A stretch of DNA of 64,000 nt, taken from contig NZ_LMUR01000018.1 in assembly GCF_009765825.1 (NCBI RefSeq), positions 636,666 to 700,665 of the forward strand, in the 5' to 3' direction. Source of the DNA: Granulicella sp. L60 (GTDB taxonomy: Bacteria > Acidobacteriota > Terriglobia > Terriglobales > Acidobacteriaceae). The notes beneath the pieces are model-generated. The model saw only the letters and a program-made list of their open reading frames with translations. It did no database searches and was not told the DNA's origin. The translations under genes and the position numbers were made by a program. Shown in pieces: positions 18,805 through 27,938 of this stretch; the first letter of the stretch is position 1, and each line of letters opens with the position of its first letter.

Positions 18805-19695
18805 ATGCGTTTCGAACAGACAGAGCTTTTGAACATTGCCTTTGAGATGGACGGCGCGCTGTCCGGGCCGCCTGTATTTCTGCTCCACGGATGGCCAGAC
18901 GCTCCAGCATCCTGGGAGAGCGTAGCTTCGACGCTGCAAGGCAATGGATATAAGACGATTGCGCCTTTTCTGCGTGGGTCTTATCCAACTGAATTTTTAT
19001 CTCAGGCCACGCCTAGATTCGCGGGGGCGGTTGCGATGGCGCAGGACTTGATCGATCTGGCGGACCGATTGGGGATCGAGCGGTTCTCGATACTAGGGCA
19101 TGACTGGGGAGCACGTATTGCCTATACGGTGGCGACGCTCTTTCCAGATCGCGTTCGTGGCATCGCCACTCTGGCTTTGGCGTACCAGCCGCGCGGTGAA
19201 TTTCACTTAGGAACCTTCACGCAGTCGAGGCAGTTCTGGTACCAGTTCTTTCAATGCACTCCGGCAGGATCGGAGGCGGTGCGTCGTGATCCTGTTGGAT
19301 TCGCTCGCATTCAATGGGAGACATGGAGCCCGAAGGGATGGTTCAAAGAGGAGGAGTTCAGCTTCGCCAATAAACACTTCGATCATCCTGACTGGGCAGA
19401 GATTACGTTGAATGCCTATCGCTCGCGTTATCTCTCTGGTGAGAATTTTGATCCGCGCTACGACCAGCTCCAAGCGAGACTGAAGAAGATAGAACGGATT
19501 GAAGTTCCGACACTCATGATTCACGGTGCGTCGGACTTCTGTGACCTTCCATCGTCCTCGGAGGGGCAAGAGAAGTCTTTTTCGAATGGTTATGAGCGGA
19601 TTCTTTTGGAAGGCGTCGGCCACTTTCCGCATCGAGAGGCTCCGGCGGCGGTCGCTGAGTCCGCGCTGAGATTCTTGAAACGGATTCACGGTTAG
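18805..19695 (+). CDS. alpha/beta hydrolase (epoxide-hydrolase-like)
   Basis: A 296-residue alpha/beta-fold hydrolase. The oxyanion motif is FLLHGWPDAPASW (HGxP), the nucleophile elbow ILGHDWGARIAY carries an Asp nucleophile (G-H-D-W-G), and the catalytic His is in GVGHFPHREAP. The Asp nucleophile and HGWP favour an epoxide hydrolase or haloalkane dehalogenase-like enzyme over an esterase. The start at 18805 has GAGG nine bases upstream; a TTG six bases earlier is less likely. Substrate unknown. Convergent with the ABC permease gene. Confidence 0.83.
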   Translation: MRFEQTELLNIAFEMDGALSGPPVFLLHGWPDAPASWESVASTLQGNGYKTIAPFLRGSYPTEFLSQATPRFAGAVAMAQDLIDLADRLGIERFSILGHDWGARIAYTVATLFPDRVRGIATLALAYQPRGEFHLGTFTQSRQFWYQFFQCTPAGSEAVRRDPVGFARIQWETWSPKGWFKEEEFSFANKHFDHPDWAEITLNAYRSRYLSGENFDPRYDQLQARLKKIERIEVPTLMIHGASDFCDLPSSSEGQEKSFSNGYERILLEGVGHFPHREAPAAVAESALRFLKRIHG

Positions 19696-19706
19696 GTGTG
19701 CGGGTT

Positions 19707-21485
19707 TTAGGCGCCGAGTTTGTAGCGGGTCTCGGCGAGTCGATAGAGCGGTCGCCAGACGAGGCGGTTGGTGGTGACGACGATCAGGGCCATGACGATG
19801 GTGGCGAGCAGAAGGACGGGGAACTGGCCGCCGCCCGTGGCTTCGCTGATGATTGCGCCGAGGCCGGTGGTCTGGAGAATCTGTCCCTTGATGGGGAAGT
19901 ATTCGGCGATGATGCTTGCGTTCCAGGCGCCGCCGGATGCGGTGACCAGGCCGGTGATGAGGAAGGGAAAGATGCCGGGGAGGATGACTGTCTTCCAGCG
20001 TTGAACGGTGTTGAAGCGGAAGAGGGTCGCGACTTCTTTGAGGTCGGAGGGGATGGCCATGGCTCCAGCGATGACGTTGAAGAGGATGTACCACTGCGTG
20101 CCGAGGAGCATGAGGGCGATGGAGCCGATGCCCATGCCTCCGCCGATGCGTACGAGCGCGAGCAGCAGAACAGGGAAGAGCGCTGCCGCGGGGACCGATG
20201 CGGCGATCTGCGCGAGGGGCTGTGCGATGCGCGCGAGGCGTGGGTTGGAGCCGATGGCGACCCCGACGGGAATCGTCCAGGCGGAGGCGAGCAGAAGAGA
20301 GAAGTTGACACGAAGAAAGGTCGCAAGCGCGCCCTGAAGGATGTGAAGGTACTGCGCTCCCGGGAGAGGCCGAAGCAGGACGACGGCTTGAAATGCGGCG
20401 TAGAGGACGGCGACGGCGACGATGATGAGGGCAAGGACACGAACGGCGAGGGTTCGGATACCGGATGCGGGCTTGACCACGGTGAGCCGGTGCAGCTTTG
20501 CCAGACGTCTGTCTGCGAGGCGGGTGTAGAGGCCTTCGGTGAGGGGCATGATGGTGTGCTGGCGAATGCTGTGGAGGGCGTTCGACTGGGTGAGCAGATG
20601 CAGGATGGGCGATGTGACGCGGCTGCTGCTCTCGACCTGCTCGAACTTGAACTTGTCGCTCCAGGCGATGAGAGGGCGCCATACGAGCTGGTCGGTGGCG
20701 ACGATAATGAGGATCATGACGGCGAGTCCCCAGGCGATGGCTACGCCGTTGCCCGCGTCGGCGGCGGTCTGGAGGTAGGAGCCGAGGCCGGGGAGGCGGA
20801 AGTCGCGCGAGCCGAGGTGAAACATCTCGCAGACCATGAGGAAGAACCATGCGCCTGCGACGGACATGATGGAGTTCCAGATAAGTCCGATGGCGGCGTA
20901 GGGCAGCTCGAGCTGGAGTAGACGCTGGACGCGTGAGAAGCAGTAGATGCTCGTCGCTTCCATTAGTTCTCTGGGGATGCTCTTGAGCGAGGAGTAGAAG
21001 CTGAAGGCCATGTTCCAGACGGAGCCGGTGAAGATGAGGACGATCGCTCCCATCTCCACGCCAAGCTGGCGAGTGGGGAAGAGCGCGATCATGGCGAGCA
21101 TGACGGGCGGCAGAAAACTGAGGACAGGGATCGATTGCAGGATGTCGAGGATCGCAATCATCACCTTCTCGGCGCGGCGGTTGTAGGCAGCGATGTAGCC
21201 GTAGCTGATGGCGAAGAACAGGCTGAGGAGATACGCCAGGCCGATGCGCACCACGGAGTAGAAGGCGTAGCGCGGAAGGGCGCGGGGGCTGAGCGAGACG
21301 ACGATGCCGGGCTCGGGGCGGCCTGCCCAGAACATGGCGATGCGAACGACGCCGTAGAAACAGGCGAGGCCGATCGCGGCGATGCAGAGATCGAGCACGA
21401 ACGGCCAGCTGCGCTGCAGCACCTGCGACCGCGCAAGGGTCTCCCGTCCACGAATGTTGCTGAAGCTGTGCGGCAACCTCATCAT
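19707..21485 (-). CDS. ABC transporter permease, two fused permease domains (NitT/TauT-like)
   Basis: A 592-residue integral membrane protein with two binding-protein-dependent permease domains in tandem: the first about residues 60-270, the second about 370-575. EAA-loop-like segments occur twice (IPRELMEATSIYCFSRVQRLLQLELP; IPSDLKEVATLFRFNTVQRWKTVILPG). One chain thus provides both halves of the membrane channel. It overlaps the ATPase gene by 4 bp (ATGA at 21482-21485). Fused NitT/TauT-type permeases are known for putative nitrate, sulfonate or metal importers. No periplasmic binding protein gene is present here. A much longer R/H/P-rich reading frame overlapping this region is an artefact. 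Confidence 0.85.
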   Translation of the reverse strand: MMRLPHSFSNIRGRETLARSQVLQRSWPFVLDLCIAAIGLACFYGVVRIAMFWAGRPEPGIVVSLSPRALPRYAFYSVVRIGLAYLLSLFFAISYGYIAAYNRRAEKVMIAILDILQSIPVLSFLPPVMLAMIALFPTRQLGVEMGAIVLIFTGSVWNMAFSFYSSLKSIPRELMEATSIYCFSRVQRLLQLELPYAAIGLIWNSIMSVAGAWFFLMVCEMFHLGSRDFRLPGLGSYLQTAADAGNGVAIAWGLAVMILIIVATDQLVWRPLIAWSDKFKFEQVESSSRVTSPILHLLTQSNALHSIRQHTIMPLTEGLYTRLADRRLAKLHRLTVVKPASGIRTLAVRVLALIIVAVAVLYAAFQAVVLLRPLPGAQYLHILQGALATFLRVNFSLLLASAWTIPVGVAIGSNPRLARIAQPLAQIAASVPAAALFPVLLLALVRIGGGMGIGSIALMLLGTQWYILFNVIAGAMAIPSDLKEVATLFRFNTVQRWKTVILPGIFPFLITGLVTASGGAWNASIIAEYFPIKGQILQTTGLGAIISEATGGGQFPVLLLATIVMALIVVTTNRLVWRPLYRLAETRYKLGA

Positions 21486-22834
21486 GCGTCGATCTCCGTG
21501 GAGGAGGGTGCGCCGACGTCGTGATGGAATTTTTCGGACTGGATGAAGCGACGGCGGGAGGCGTCAAAGTCGAAGAGCTCCGCATACCGGCCCCAGTTGA
21601 TGGCGGTCTCGAGTTGGCGCAGGGTCTCGTCTTCGCTGAACTGCTCGTCGAGCATGTCGTGGAAGAAGTCCTCGGGAACGCTGCGGTCGCTCTTGGAGCG
21701 GATGGCGCGGACGATCTGGCGCAGCAGCAGGACGTTCTCTACGGCGGCGTGGCGGAAGAGTTCTTTCTGGCGGAGAATCTCAGAGTTGGCGTACTCGGTG
21801 CCGGTGGCGGTGATGGCAGCGTCGCCCTCGGTGACGGTGAGGAAGCCGAGGAGCTGCGCGGCGTCGACGATGGGGAGCAGGTCGTCGATCTGGAAGGCGA
21901 GGTCGTCGGCGAGACGGTAGATGTCGTCCTTGCCGTTGTGGTCGAGGACGAGTTCGAGCAGTCCGGCGATTCCGCCAGGGCGGGCGTGGGGGAGCATCTG
22001 GTAGTGCATCTGGCGCTGGTCGCGGACGGGCTTTCCGGTGGAGGTCTGCGGGAGCGCGGGGGGCTGGGCGTCGGGCTGCGTGAGCACCTTGTAGATGTAG
22101 TCGACGAGCTGGGTGAAGGCGGTCGCCTTGCGGTCGCGCGGGTGCTCGATTGCCACCTTGAAGTCGGTGCGGACGTGGCCGGGGTTGCGTCCAAGCACGA
22201 TGATTCGGTCGGCGAGCAGGACGGCCTCTTCGATGTTGTGGGTGACGAGAAAGATGGCCCGGGTGGGGATGGTGTTGTTCTGCCAGAGCTCGAGCAGTTC
22301 GCTGCGCAGGTTCTCGGCGGTGAGGACGTCGAGCGCGGAGAAGGGCTCATCCATGAAGAGGACCTCGGGCTGCACGACGAGGGCGCGCGCGAAGCCTACA
22401 CGCTGGCGCATGCCGCCGGAGAGCTCCTTGGGGTAGGCCGCCTGGAAGCCGTCGAGGCCGACGGTTTCGAGGATCTTGAGGCTCTGTTTGCGCCGCTCTA
22501 CGGGCTCCATGCCGCGAGCCTTCAGGGGCGCTTCCACATTCTCAAGGACGGTGAGCCAGGGGAAGAGCGCGAAACTTTGAAACACAATAGAAACATTGAC
22601 GTCGGCGGTTGCGATGGGTTTTTCGTGCCAGTAGACCTCGCCCGCAGACGGCGCGGAGAGGCCGGTCAGCATGCGCAGCAGAGTGGACTTTCCGGAGCCG
22701 GATGGACCCAGCAGCGCGACGATCTCTCCGGTGCTAATCGACAGGTCGGTCGGCGAGATGACCTGGATTCGATTTTCGCTCGGTTGCGCATAGTATTTTT
22801 CGACACGTTCGGCACGGATAATCGCTGTCTGCAT
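21482..22834 (-). CDS. ABC transporter ATP-binding protein with C-terminal AAA-associated domain
   Basis: A 450-residue protein. The first 260 residues are a NitT/TauT-type ATPase: Walker A GPSGSGKSTLLRM, Q-loop VFQSFALFPWL, signature LSGGMRQRVGFARAL, Walker B VLFMDEPFSALD and the H-loop VTHNIEEAV. Residues about 280-440 form a helical winged-helix-like extension of the AAA-associated type (LLELVLDHNGKDDIYRLADDL), found on some NitT/TauT-like ATPases and possibly regulatory. Coupled to the double permease by the 4-bp overlap. Start codon lacks an obvious ribosome binding site. Confidence 0.9.
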   Translation of the reverse strand: MQTAIIRAERVEKYYAQPSENRIQVISPTDLSISTGEIVALLGPSGSGKSTLLRMLTGLSAPSAGEVYWHEKPIATADVNVSIVFQSFALFPWLTVLENVEAPLKARGMEPVERRKQSLKILETVGLDGFQAAYPKELSGGMRQRVGFARALVVQPEVLFMDEPFSALDVLTAENLRSELLELWQNNTIPTRAIFLVTHNIEEAVLLADRIIVLGRNPGHVRTDFKVAIEHPRDRKATAFTQLVDYIYKVLTQPDAQPPALPQTSTGKPVRDQRQMHYQMLPHARPGGIAGLLELVLDHNGKDDIYRLADDLAFQIDDLLPIVDAAQLLGFLTVTEGDAAITATGTEYANSEILRQKELFRHAAVENVLLLRQIVRAIRSKSDRSVPEDFFHDMLDEQFSEDETLRQLETAINWGRYAELFDFDASRRRFIQSEKFHHDVGAPSSTEIDA

Positions 22835-23005
22835 AGGTTTTCAGTAATACGATATAAGTTCCCCGTAAATTGTGTAGTTTGTCCGTCAACCAGCACTGCG
22901 CTCAGCGTATCATTACTGTGTGGGCAGTAATAGTAAGGCGACGCCTGTGAACGTTACATTTATAAAAACGATGATGAAAGACTCATCCTTTGGGGAAAAC
23001 TGAGC

Positions 23006-23389
23006 ATGGCAGATCCGACATCCACCGCCGCATCCAAACCGAAAGTACTGGTTGCCGATGACGAGCAGGTTATTGCAAATACGCTTGCAATTATTCTCAA
23101 TCAGGCAGGCTTCGAGGCGCGCGCGGTCTTCAGCGGAGAGAAGGCGATCGAGATGCTCGACAGCTTTCAGCCGGATATGTTGATCAGCGATGTCATCATG
23201 ACCGGCATGACCGGAATTGAAGCGGCGATCATCACACGCAACAAGCTGCCGAAGTGCAAGATTCTTCTCTTCTCGGGACAGGCTGCGACCGCCGACCTGC
23301 TGGAGAAGGCGCGCACACAGGGCCATGAGTTTGAGATTCTCGCCAAGCCGGTTCATCCAACCGATCTGCTGGCGAAGCTCCGCGGCTAA
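23006..23389 (+). CDS. single-domain response regulator (CheY-like receiver)
   Basis: A 127-residue stand-alone receiver with all key residues: acidic pair D18-D19, phosphoacceptor D62 (LISDVIMTGM), S90 in LFSGQ and K114 in LAKPVHP. No output domain, so it acts by protein contact or phosphotransfer. It is divergent from the ABC ATPase and convergent with the acetyltransferase; no kinase is adjacent. Confidence 0.88.
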   Translation: MADPTSTAASKPKVLVADDEQVIANTLAIILNQAGFEARAVFSGEKAIEMLDSFQPDMLISDVIMTGMTGIEAAIITRNKLPKCKILLFSGQAATADLLEKARTQGHEFEILAKPVHPTDLLAKLRG

Positions 23390-23393
23390 ACGT

Positions 23394-23418
23394 AACCGCC
23401 GCCATCGCTGGCGGCGTT
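23394..23418. terminator. GC-rich hairpin between convergent genes
   Basis: AACCGCCGCC / GGCGGCGTT with a 6-nt loop lies just after the receiver gene stop and before the stop of the convergent acetyltransferase. No T tract follows, so the terminator role is tentative. Confidence 0.45.
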
Positions 23419-23466
23419 CAACAACACAGGGCGATTGGCGGATTGAGGCGGAACGAGTGTTCTGCG

Positions 23467-24099
23467 TTAGTCTGTTGATCGCCCGGTATCGTGGGATTCT
23501 GGCGATTCCACAGGATGCTGTTTTCTTTCCTTCACCTTTACGGCCGGAACCCCTGCATAGACCGTCCACGGCTCAAGATTCCTGGTCGCAACCGATCCCA
23601 GTCCAAGCACAGCGCCTTCCCCTACATTAACGCCGGGGGCTACCGAGGCGCGCGCGCAGATCCAGGCGTAGGGACCGATGCTCATCTCGTAGGCGATGAG
23701 CGGGAACGCGGGGTCGTCGTAGTCGTGGGTGGCCGCGCAGACGTAGGCATCCTGCGAGAGAATCGCATGCGAGCCGAGGTGGATGGGAGCGGGATTGTAG
23801 ATCTCGGCTCCATCGCCCGCCGTTACCTGGTCGGCGCATACGAGATTCCACGGAGCCCAGATCTTTGACCCCGGATAGAAGTGACAGCCCGGTCCCATCT
23901 TGGCCCCGAAAGAGCGCAGAAGAAACGCTCGCCAGGAGTGTAACGGTCGCGGTGACATTTTATAGAAGACAGCCCAGCAGAGGTTCCAAACCAGGCGGTG
24001 CAGCCTGTTGCTGACGGAAAATGCGGGGCGAAGGTACGGGTCCGCCGCTGTGTCCGCCGAGATGTGTTCCGCCGCGTTGTAGTGAATCTGCTTTGGCAT
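23467..24099 (-). CDS. WcaF-like hexapeptide acetyltransferase
   Basis: A 210-residue left-handed beta-helix acyltransferase. The start at 24097-24099 (MPKQIHYNAAEH) is chosen because it lies just past the glycosyltransferase stop; an open frame extends 168 bp further upstream but only as a shadow of that gene. Hexapeptide turns (GAKMGPGCHFYPGSKIWAP; VNVGEGAVLGLGSVATRNL) and the catalytic-type histidine in CAATHDYDDPAFPLI match colanic-acid WcaF and related O-acetyltransferases that decorate exopolysaccharide repeats. Last gene of the minus-strand polysaccharide group. Confidence 0.85.
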   Translation of the reverse strand: MPKQIHYNAAEHISADTAADPYLRPAFSVSNRLHRLVWNLCWAVFYKMSPRPLHSWRAFLLRSFGAKMGPGCHFYPGSKIWAPWNLVCADQVTAGDGAEIYNPAPIHLGSHAILSQDAYVCAATHDYDDPAFPLIAYEMSIGPYAWICARASVAPGVNVGEGAVLGLGSVATRNLEPWTVYAGVPAVKVKERKQHPVESPESHDTGRSTD

Positions 24100-24110
24100 C
24101 GGTGTGGCAC

Positions 24111-25286
24111 CTACTCCGGATCGACGATGCTTGGGGTAAGAACTGTGGCTGTTCCAAATAGCCGGATGATGGCCTTGGCGTTCTCCCGCATGTCGTAGCG
24201 GCTGTGGAAGCACTGATATGCGAGCTCCGCCATGTGCTGCCGCTCTGCGATGGTCATGAAGATCCATCGCTGCAGCAGGCGAAGAGTGCCGTCCGGGGTA
24301 TCGAGCTCCATCAGGCCCGCGCCGTCGGCTGCGATATCTTCGGCGATGTTGACCTTATCGGCGAGTAGTACGGGCTTGCCGCATGCGAGGGCCTCCGCGA
24401 CGGCGATGCCGAAGTTCTCCTGGTGCGAGGGCAGAATGAACGCCTCGGAGCCAAAGAACGCGCCCCACTTTGCATCTCCCAGAACCATGCCGGGCCAGAA
24501 GACGCGACTCGCGATGCCTGACTTTTCTGCGGTCGCCTTCAGCTTCGCACTCCACTGCTGCTGGTCGGGGCCGGCCATCACGAGGTACAGATCGGGATCG
24601 GTCGCAGCAACCTTCGCGAAGGCGTCGATCAGCATGTCGCAGCCCTTCTTGCGATGGATTCTTCCGAGGAAGAGAAGGTACCGTTTGCCCTTTGCCTGCG
24701 GGCAGATCTCGAAGAAGGTTCTCTTCTGCACCTCAGGATCGCCGGTGGGTCCGCTGGCCCCGTAGGGAACCACGTAGGCGTTCCAGCGGTGCATCCAGAA
24801 GCTCTGCTCGGCCAGCCGCTTCTCGGCCTTGGAGGTGAAGAGGACGCGATAGGCGTCGCGCAGAATCCAGTACTCCGCCGGTATCCAGTAGAGCCACTTC
24901 TTGATGTGCTTCAGGGGGAACGCGTGTTTGAAGTAGGGGTCCAGCATGCCGTGCGTGAAGACGACGTAAGGGGTGTTGCCTGCGAGCGTGCGCCACGCAG
25001 CGTATCCGCAGTACTGCCACAGTCCGTTGACGACGACGCCGTCGAAGCGATGGCGATTATCGCGAAGCCAGGGCAGCAGTTTGGCGTTGAAGCCGTAGGT
25101 GGTGTTGGTGGGTCCGAGCGCGTGAACGGGGAAGCCGATGTCGTTCAGATAGGGAGCCGACGGATCGTCGAGCGTGACGACCTCGCCGGTGTAGCCGATG
25201 GGGCCGTAGCTCAGCAGCACCCTGACCGACTCGGTGGGTCCACCGGCTGACGGGTTCAGGGTTCCGATTATGTGAAGAATTCGCAT
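24111..25286 (-). CDS. glycosyltransferase, GT4 family
   Basis: A 391-residue GT-B-fold retaining glycosyltransferase. The N-terminus IIGTLNPSAGGPTESVR is the acceptor-side loop; the C-terminal domain has YLLFLGRIHRKKGCDMLIDAF and the donor-binding E-x7-E motif (SHQENFGIAVAEALACGKPV). Soluble, membrane-associated at most, acting on the cytoplasmic side in repeat-unit assembly. Eleven bp before the acetyltransferase gene and 72 bp after the next glycosyltransferase. Donor and acceptor sugars are unknown. Confidence 0.88.
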   Translation of the reverse strand: MRILHIIGTLNPSAGGPTESVRVLLSYGPIGYTGEVVTLDDPSAPYLNDIGFPVHALGPTNTTYGFNAKLLPWLRDNRHRFDGVVVNGLWQYCGYAAWRTLAGNTPYVVFTHGMLDPYFKHAFPLKHIKKWLYWIPAEYWILRDAYRVLFTSKAEKRLAEQSFWMHRWNAYVVPYGASGPTGDPEVQKRTFFEICPQAKGKRYLLFLGRIHRKKGCDMLIDAFAKVAATDPDLYLVMAGPDQQQWSAKLKATAEKSGIASRVFWPGMVLGDAKWGAFFGSEAFILPSHQENFGIAVAEALACGKPVLLADKVNIAEDIAADGAGLMELDTPDGTLRLLQRWIFMTIAERQHMAELAYQCFHSRYDMRENAKAIIRLFGTATVLTPSIVDPE

Positions 25287-25358
25287 CAGTCTCCGATTTC
25301 CTCTTGAGCATAGCAGCAGAATTCGCCCCTTCTCGACGTATCTGCAAGGGTTTGTACG

Positions 25359-26606
25359 CTATGCCGTTACCTTCCTCGTGACCTGTGCGATCGCCTGCCG
25401 CAGCCCATGAATATCCTGCTCAAATCCCCACTGTTGGATGCGCGACAGACCGCGCTCGCCCATCGCCGCCGCGATCGCAGGCGTGGCCAGCACGCGGCGC
25501 AGCGCATCGGTCAGGGAGGCGATATCTCCGGCCGGGAAGACGCAGCCCTCGACGCCGTCTTCGATCAGGTCCGGCTGACATCCTACATCGTCGGAAACGA
25601 TCACGGCGCGCCCGGCGTTCATCGCCTCATTGACGACCAGTCCCCAGGGCTCGTCCCGCGATGGCAGCACGAAGACGGAGGCGATATCGAAGAATCTCGG
25701 CATCTCGGATTGATTGCGGAAGCCGCAGAAGCGGATGCTCTCGAGGCCGCTCTCTGCTGCGCGCCGTTCCAACTGCGCGCGCATCTCTCCGTCGCCCACG
25801 ATGACGAGATAGGGAGGCGCTGCCATCCCTTGTACGAGCTGGAGGTAAGCCTCAAGGAGATTGCCGCAGCACTTGCGCGGCTGTAGTTTGGACGCGAAGA
25901 GGATTACGGGTCGTGAGGCGTCGAGGCTCAGCTCGTTGCGTAGCTCGGCTCGTCCTGTGACTGCTTCGCGGCTGCGGGTCTGGAAGTAGTCGTTGTCCAC
26001 CGCGTACGGCATGAGGTACTGGGGAACGCCCTCGCCGAGGTGATGGCTCCAGTACGCCTCGTTCGCGCTCCCGATCGGAAGCACGCCATCGATCAGGTGT
26101 TTGAGGATTGCGAAGAAGAGGCGTCTCGCTGCCCGCTTGAGCACGCTTCGCTGCTGCGTGCCCTGCCGAGCTTCTGCGCGAAGCAGCACCGGCAATCCCA
26201 GCGCCTTCGCCGCGAGCATCCCCTGCAGCGCGTTCAGCGTGGAGTATCCATGCACCCACAGCACGTCGAATCCGCGGCCGTGGTCCTCGCGCCGCAGACG
26301 GCTGAAGATGCCGTAGTTCAACGGATGCGCGAAGCCGGTTCGTCCGTGGTCGCGAAGTGCGGGCAGAGTCTCGTGGCGATAGCCTTCCAGCAGGGGAACG
26401 TCCCAGGTCATGCCGACGCCGAAGCCTCTGTCCTTGTACTCGCGCACGGAAAAAGTGGAGCCGAAGAAGACGGTGAGGTCGATGTCGTATTCCTGCGCGA
26501 TGCGCCGCAGCAGGGGAGCCTGATACTGGATCGGATGCGTCACCAGATAGGCTAACTTCACCCTTCGACTTGGATTGCTTTGCGCGCTGGGGGTGGGAGA
26601 GGTCAT
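25359..26606 (-). CDS. glycosyltransferase, GT4 family (tandem paralogue 2)
   Basis: A 415-residue GT4 enzyme with start at 26604-26606 (MTSPTPSAQS), 11 bp after the stop of the preceding paralogue; the open frame reading into that gene is a shadow. The N-domain begins VKLAYLVTHPIQYQAPLLRR, and the donor site is LPSRDEPWGLVVNEAMNAGR. Its sequence can be aligned with the neighbour at 26618-27868 along the whole length with most positions identical, so the pair arose by tandem duplication. They may add two successive sugars of similar kind. Part of the exopolysaccharide operon. Confidence 0.88.
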   Translation of the reverse strand: MTSPTPSAQSNPSRRVKLAYLVTHPIQYQAPLLRRIAQEYDIDLTVFFGSTFSVREYKDRGFGVGMTWDVPLLEGYRHETLPALRDHGRTGFAHPLNYGIFSRLRREDHGRGFDVLWVHGYSTLNALQGMLAAKALGLPVLLRAEARQGTQQRSVLKRAARRLFFAILKHLIDGVLPIGSANEAYWSHHLGEGVPQYLMPYAVDNDYFQTRSREAVTGRAELRNELSLDASRPVILFASKLQPRKCCGNLLEAYLQLVQGMAAPPYLVIVGDGEMRAQLERRAAESGLESIRFCGFRNQSEMPRFFDIASVFVLPSRDEPWGLVVNEAMNAGRAVIVSDDVGCQPDLIEDGVEGCVFPAGDIASLTDALRRVLATPAIAAAMGERGLSRIQQWGFEQDIHGLRQAIAQVTRKVTA

Positions 26607-26617
26607 GGCTGGTCTCT

Positions 26618-27868
26618 CTACGCGCTCAGCTTGTGGGTTACGTGGGCGATGGCCTTGCGCAGCGCCACGATATCTTCTTCGAACGACCAATGATCGATCC
26701 GCTCGAGCGCACGCTGTCCCATCTGCTCTGCGCGTTGTGGTGTGGCGAAGACGGCCTGGAGCGCCGCAGCCAGTGCGTTCACATCACGCGCCGGAAAGAC
26801 GTAGCCTTCGACGCCGTCGGCGATCAGGTCGGGCTGGCAGCCGATCTCGTCGGAGAGGATCACCGGACGGCCTGCGTTCATGACCTCGTTGACGATCAGG
26901 CCCCAGGGCTCGTGGCGTGCCGGAAGTACGAAGACGCTTGCGAGGTCGAAGAATCGCGGCAGCTCCGACTGGTTACGAAAGCCGCAGAATCGAACCCCGT
27001 CCAACCCGCCGGCCTTCGCCTGCGCCTCCAGCGCGGTGCGTTCTTCGCCGTTGCCGACGATCACCAGATAAGGCGCATTGCCCGTTGTGTTGGCTAATAG
27101 AATCTCGTAGGCCTGCAACAGGTCGCTGCAGTATTTGCGCTGCTGTAGCTTCGACGCGAAGAGAATCACCGGCCTCTCCGGATCGAGGCCGAGTTCTTTT
27201 TGTAACTCAGACCGGCTCGTGCGCGCCTCAGTGCTTAGCCGCTGAAAGTACTCATTGTCCACCGCATATGGCATCAGAAAGAGAGGAAAATCGTCTCCGA
27301 GATGATGCTCCCAGTACTCCTGGTTCAGAGTTCCGACGGGAAGAACGCCGTTCACCATCGACTTCAGCAGTTGGAAGAAGAGTTTCTTGACCAGGAGTTT
27401 CGCGCCGCTGCGTGGACGATCGCGCAGCCACATATCGGCTCGAAGCAGAACGGGAATCCCCAGAGCCTTCGCCGCTACGATGCCGTGCATCGCGTTGACC
27501 ATGGCGTACCCATGCGTCCATAAAACGTCGAATGGCGGCTCTCCCGCGCGGCCGCGAAGTGCGCTGAAGATGCCGTAGTTCAACGGCGTAAACACGGTCT
27601 GGGTTCCATCGTCTTTCAGTACTGGAAGAAATTCGTGACGGTAGCCATCCAGCAGCGGCACATCCCACTTTACGTTCACGCCGAAGCCCTCGTCCTGGTA
27701 GGCTCGCAGCGAGAAGTCGGACCCGAAGAATACGGTCAGTTCGATATCAGGCTCCTGTGCGATTCTACGCAGCAGCGGCGCCTGATACTGGATCGGATGG
27801 CTTACGAGATAAGCCAGCTTGACCTTGGGCTTACCCCCGCTGCCGCTCTCCGATGACGATAAGACCAT
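26618..27868 (-). CDS. glycosyltransferase, GT4 family (tandem paralogue 1)
   Basis: A 416-residue GT4 enzyme started at the ATG at 27866-27868 (MVLSSSESGSGGK); the open frame extends upstream into the export gene, but those residues are its shadow. Motifs: VKLAYLVSHPIQYQAPLLRR, VILFASKLQQRKYCSDLLQ and the donor-binding LPARHEPWGLIVNEVMNAGR. A close paralogue of the next gene. It lies 70 bp after the polysaccharide export gene and belongs to the same operon. Confidence 0.88.
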   Translation of the reverse strand: MVLSSSESGSGGKPKVKLAYLVSHPIQYQAPLLRRIAQEPDIELTVFFGSDFSLRAYQDEGFGVNVKWDVPLLDGYRHEFLPVLKDDGTQTVFTPLNYGIFSALRGRAGEPPFDVLWTHGYAMVNAMHGIVAAKALGIPVLLRADMWLRDRPRSGAKLLVKKLFFQLLKSMVNGVLPVGTLNQEYWEHHLGDDFPLFLMPYAVDNEYFQRLSTEARTSRSELQKELGLDPERPVILFASKLQQRKYCSDLLQAYEILLANTTGNAPYLVIVGNGEERTALEAQAKAGGLDGVRFCGFRNQSELPRFFDLASVFVLPARHEPWGLIVNEVMNAGRPVILSDEIGCQPDLIADGVEGYVFPARDVNALAAALQAVFATPQRAEQMGQRALERIDHWSFEEDIVALRKAIAHVTHKLSA

Positions 27869-27938
27869 AGGTGATTCGTGCCTTCTGAAAGATAGAGAGG
27901 ATAAAGCTGGTTGCGTCGGGCGGATCGAGAGCGGGAGT

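Noticed and set aside
19207-21585. 792-codon minus-strand frame covering the ABC permease region
   Set aside because: Product is almost only R, H, P and S; it is an out-of-frame shadow of the permease gene and runs into the antisense of the hydrolase gene.
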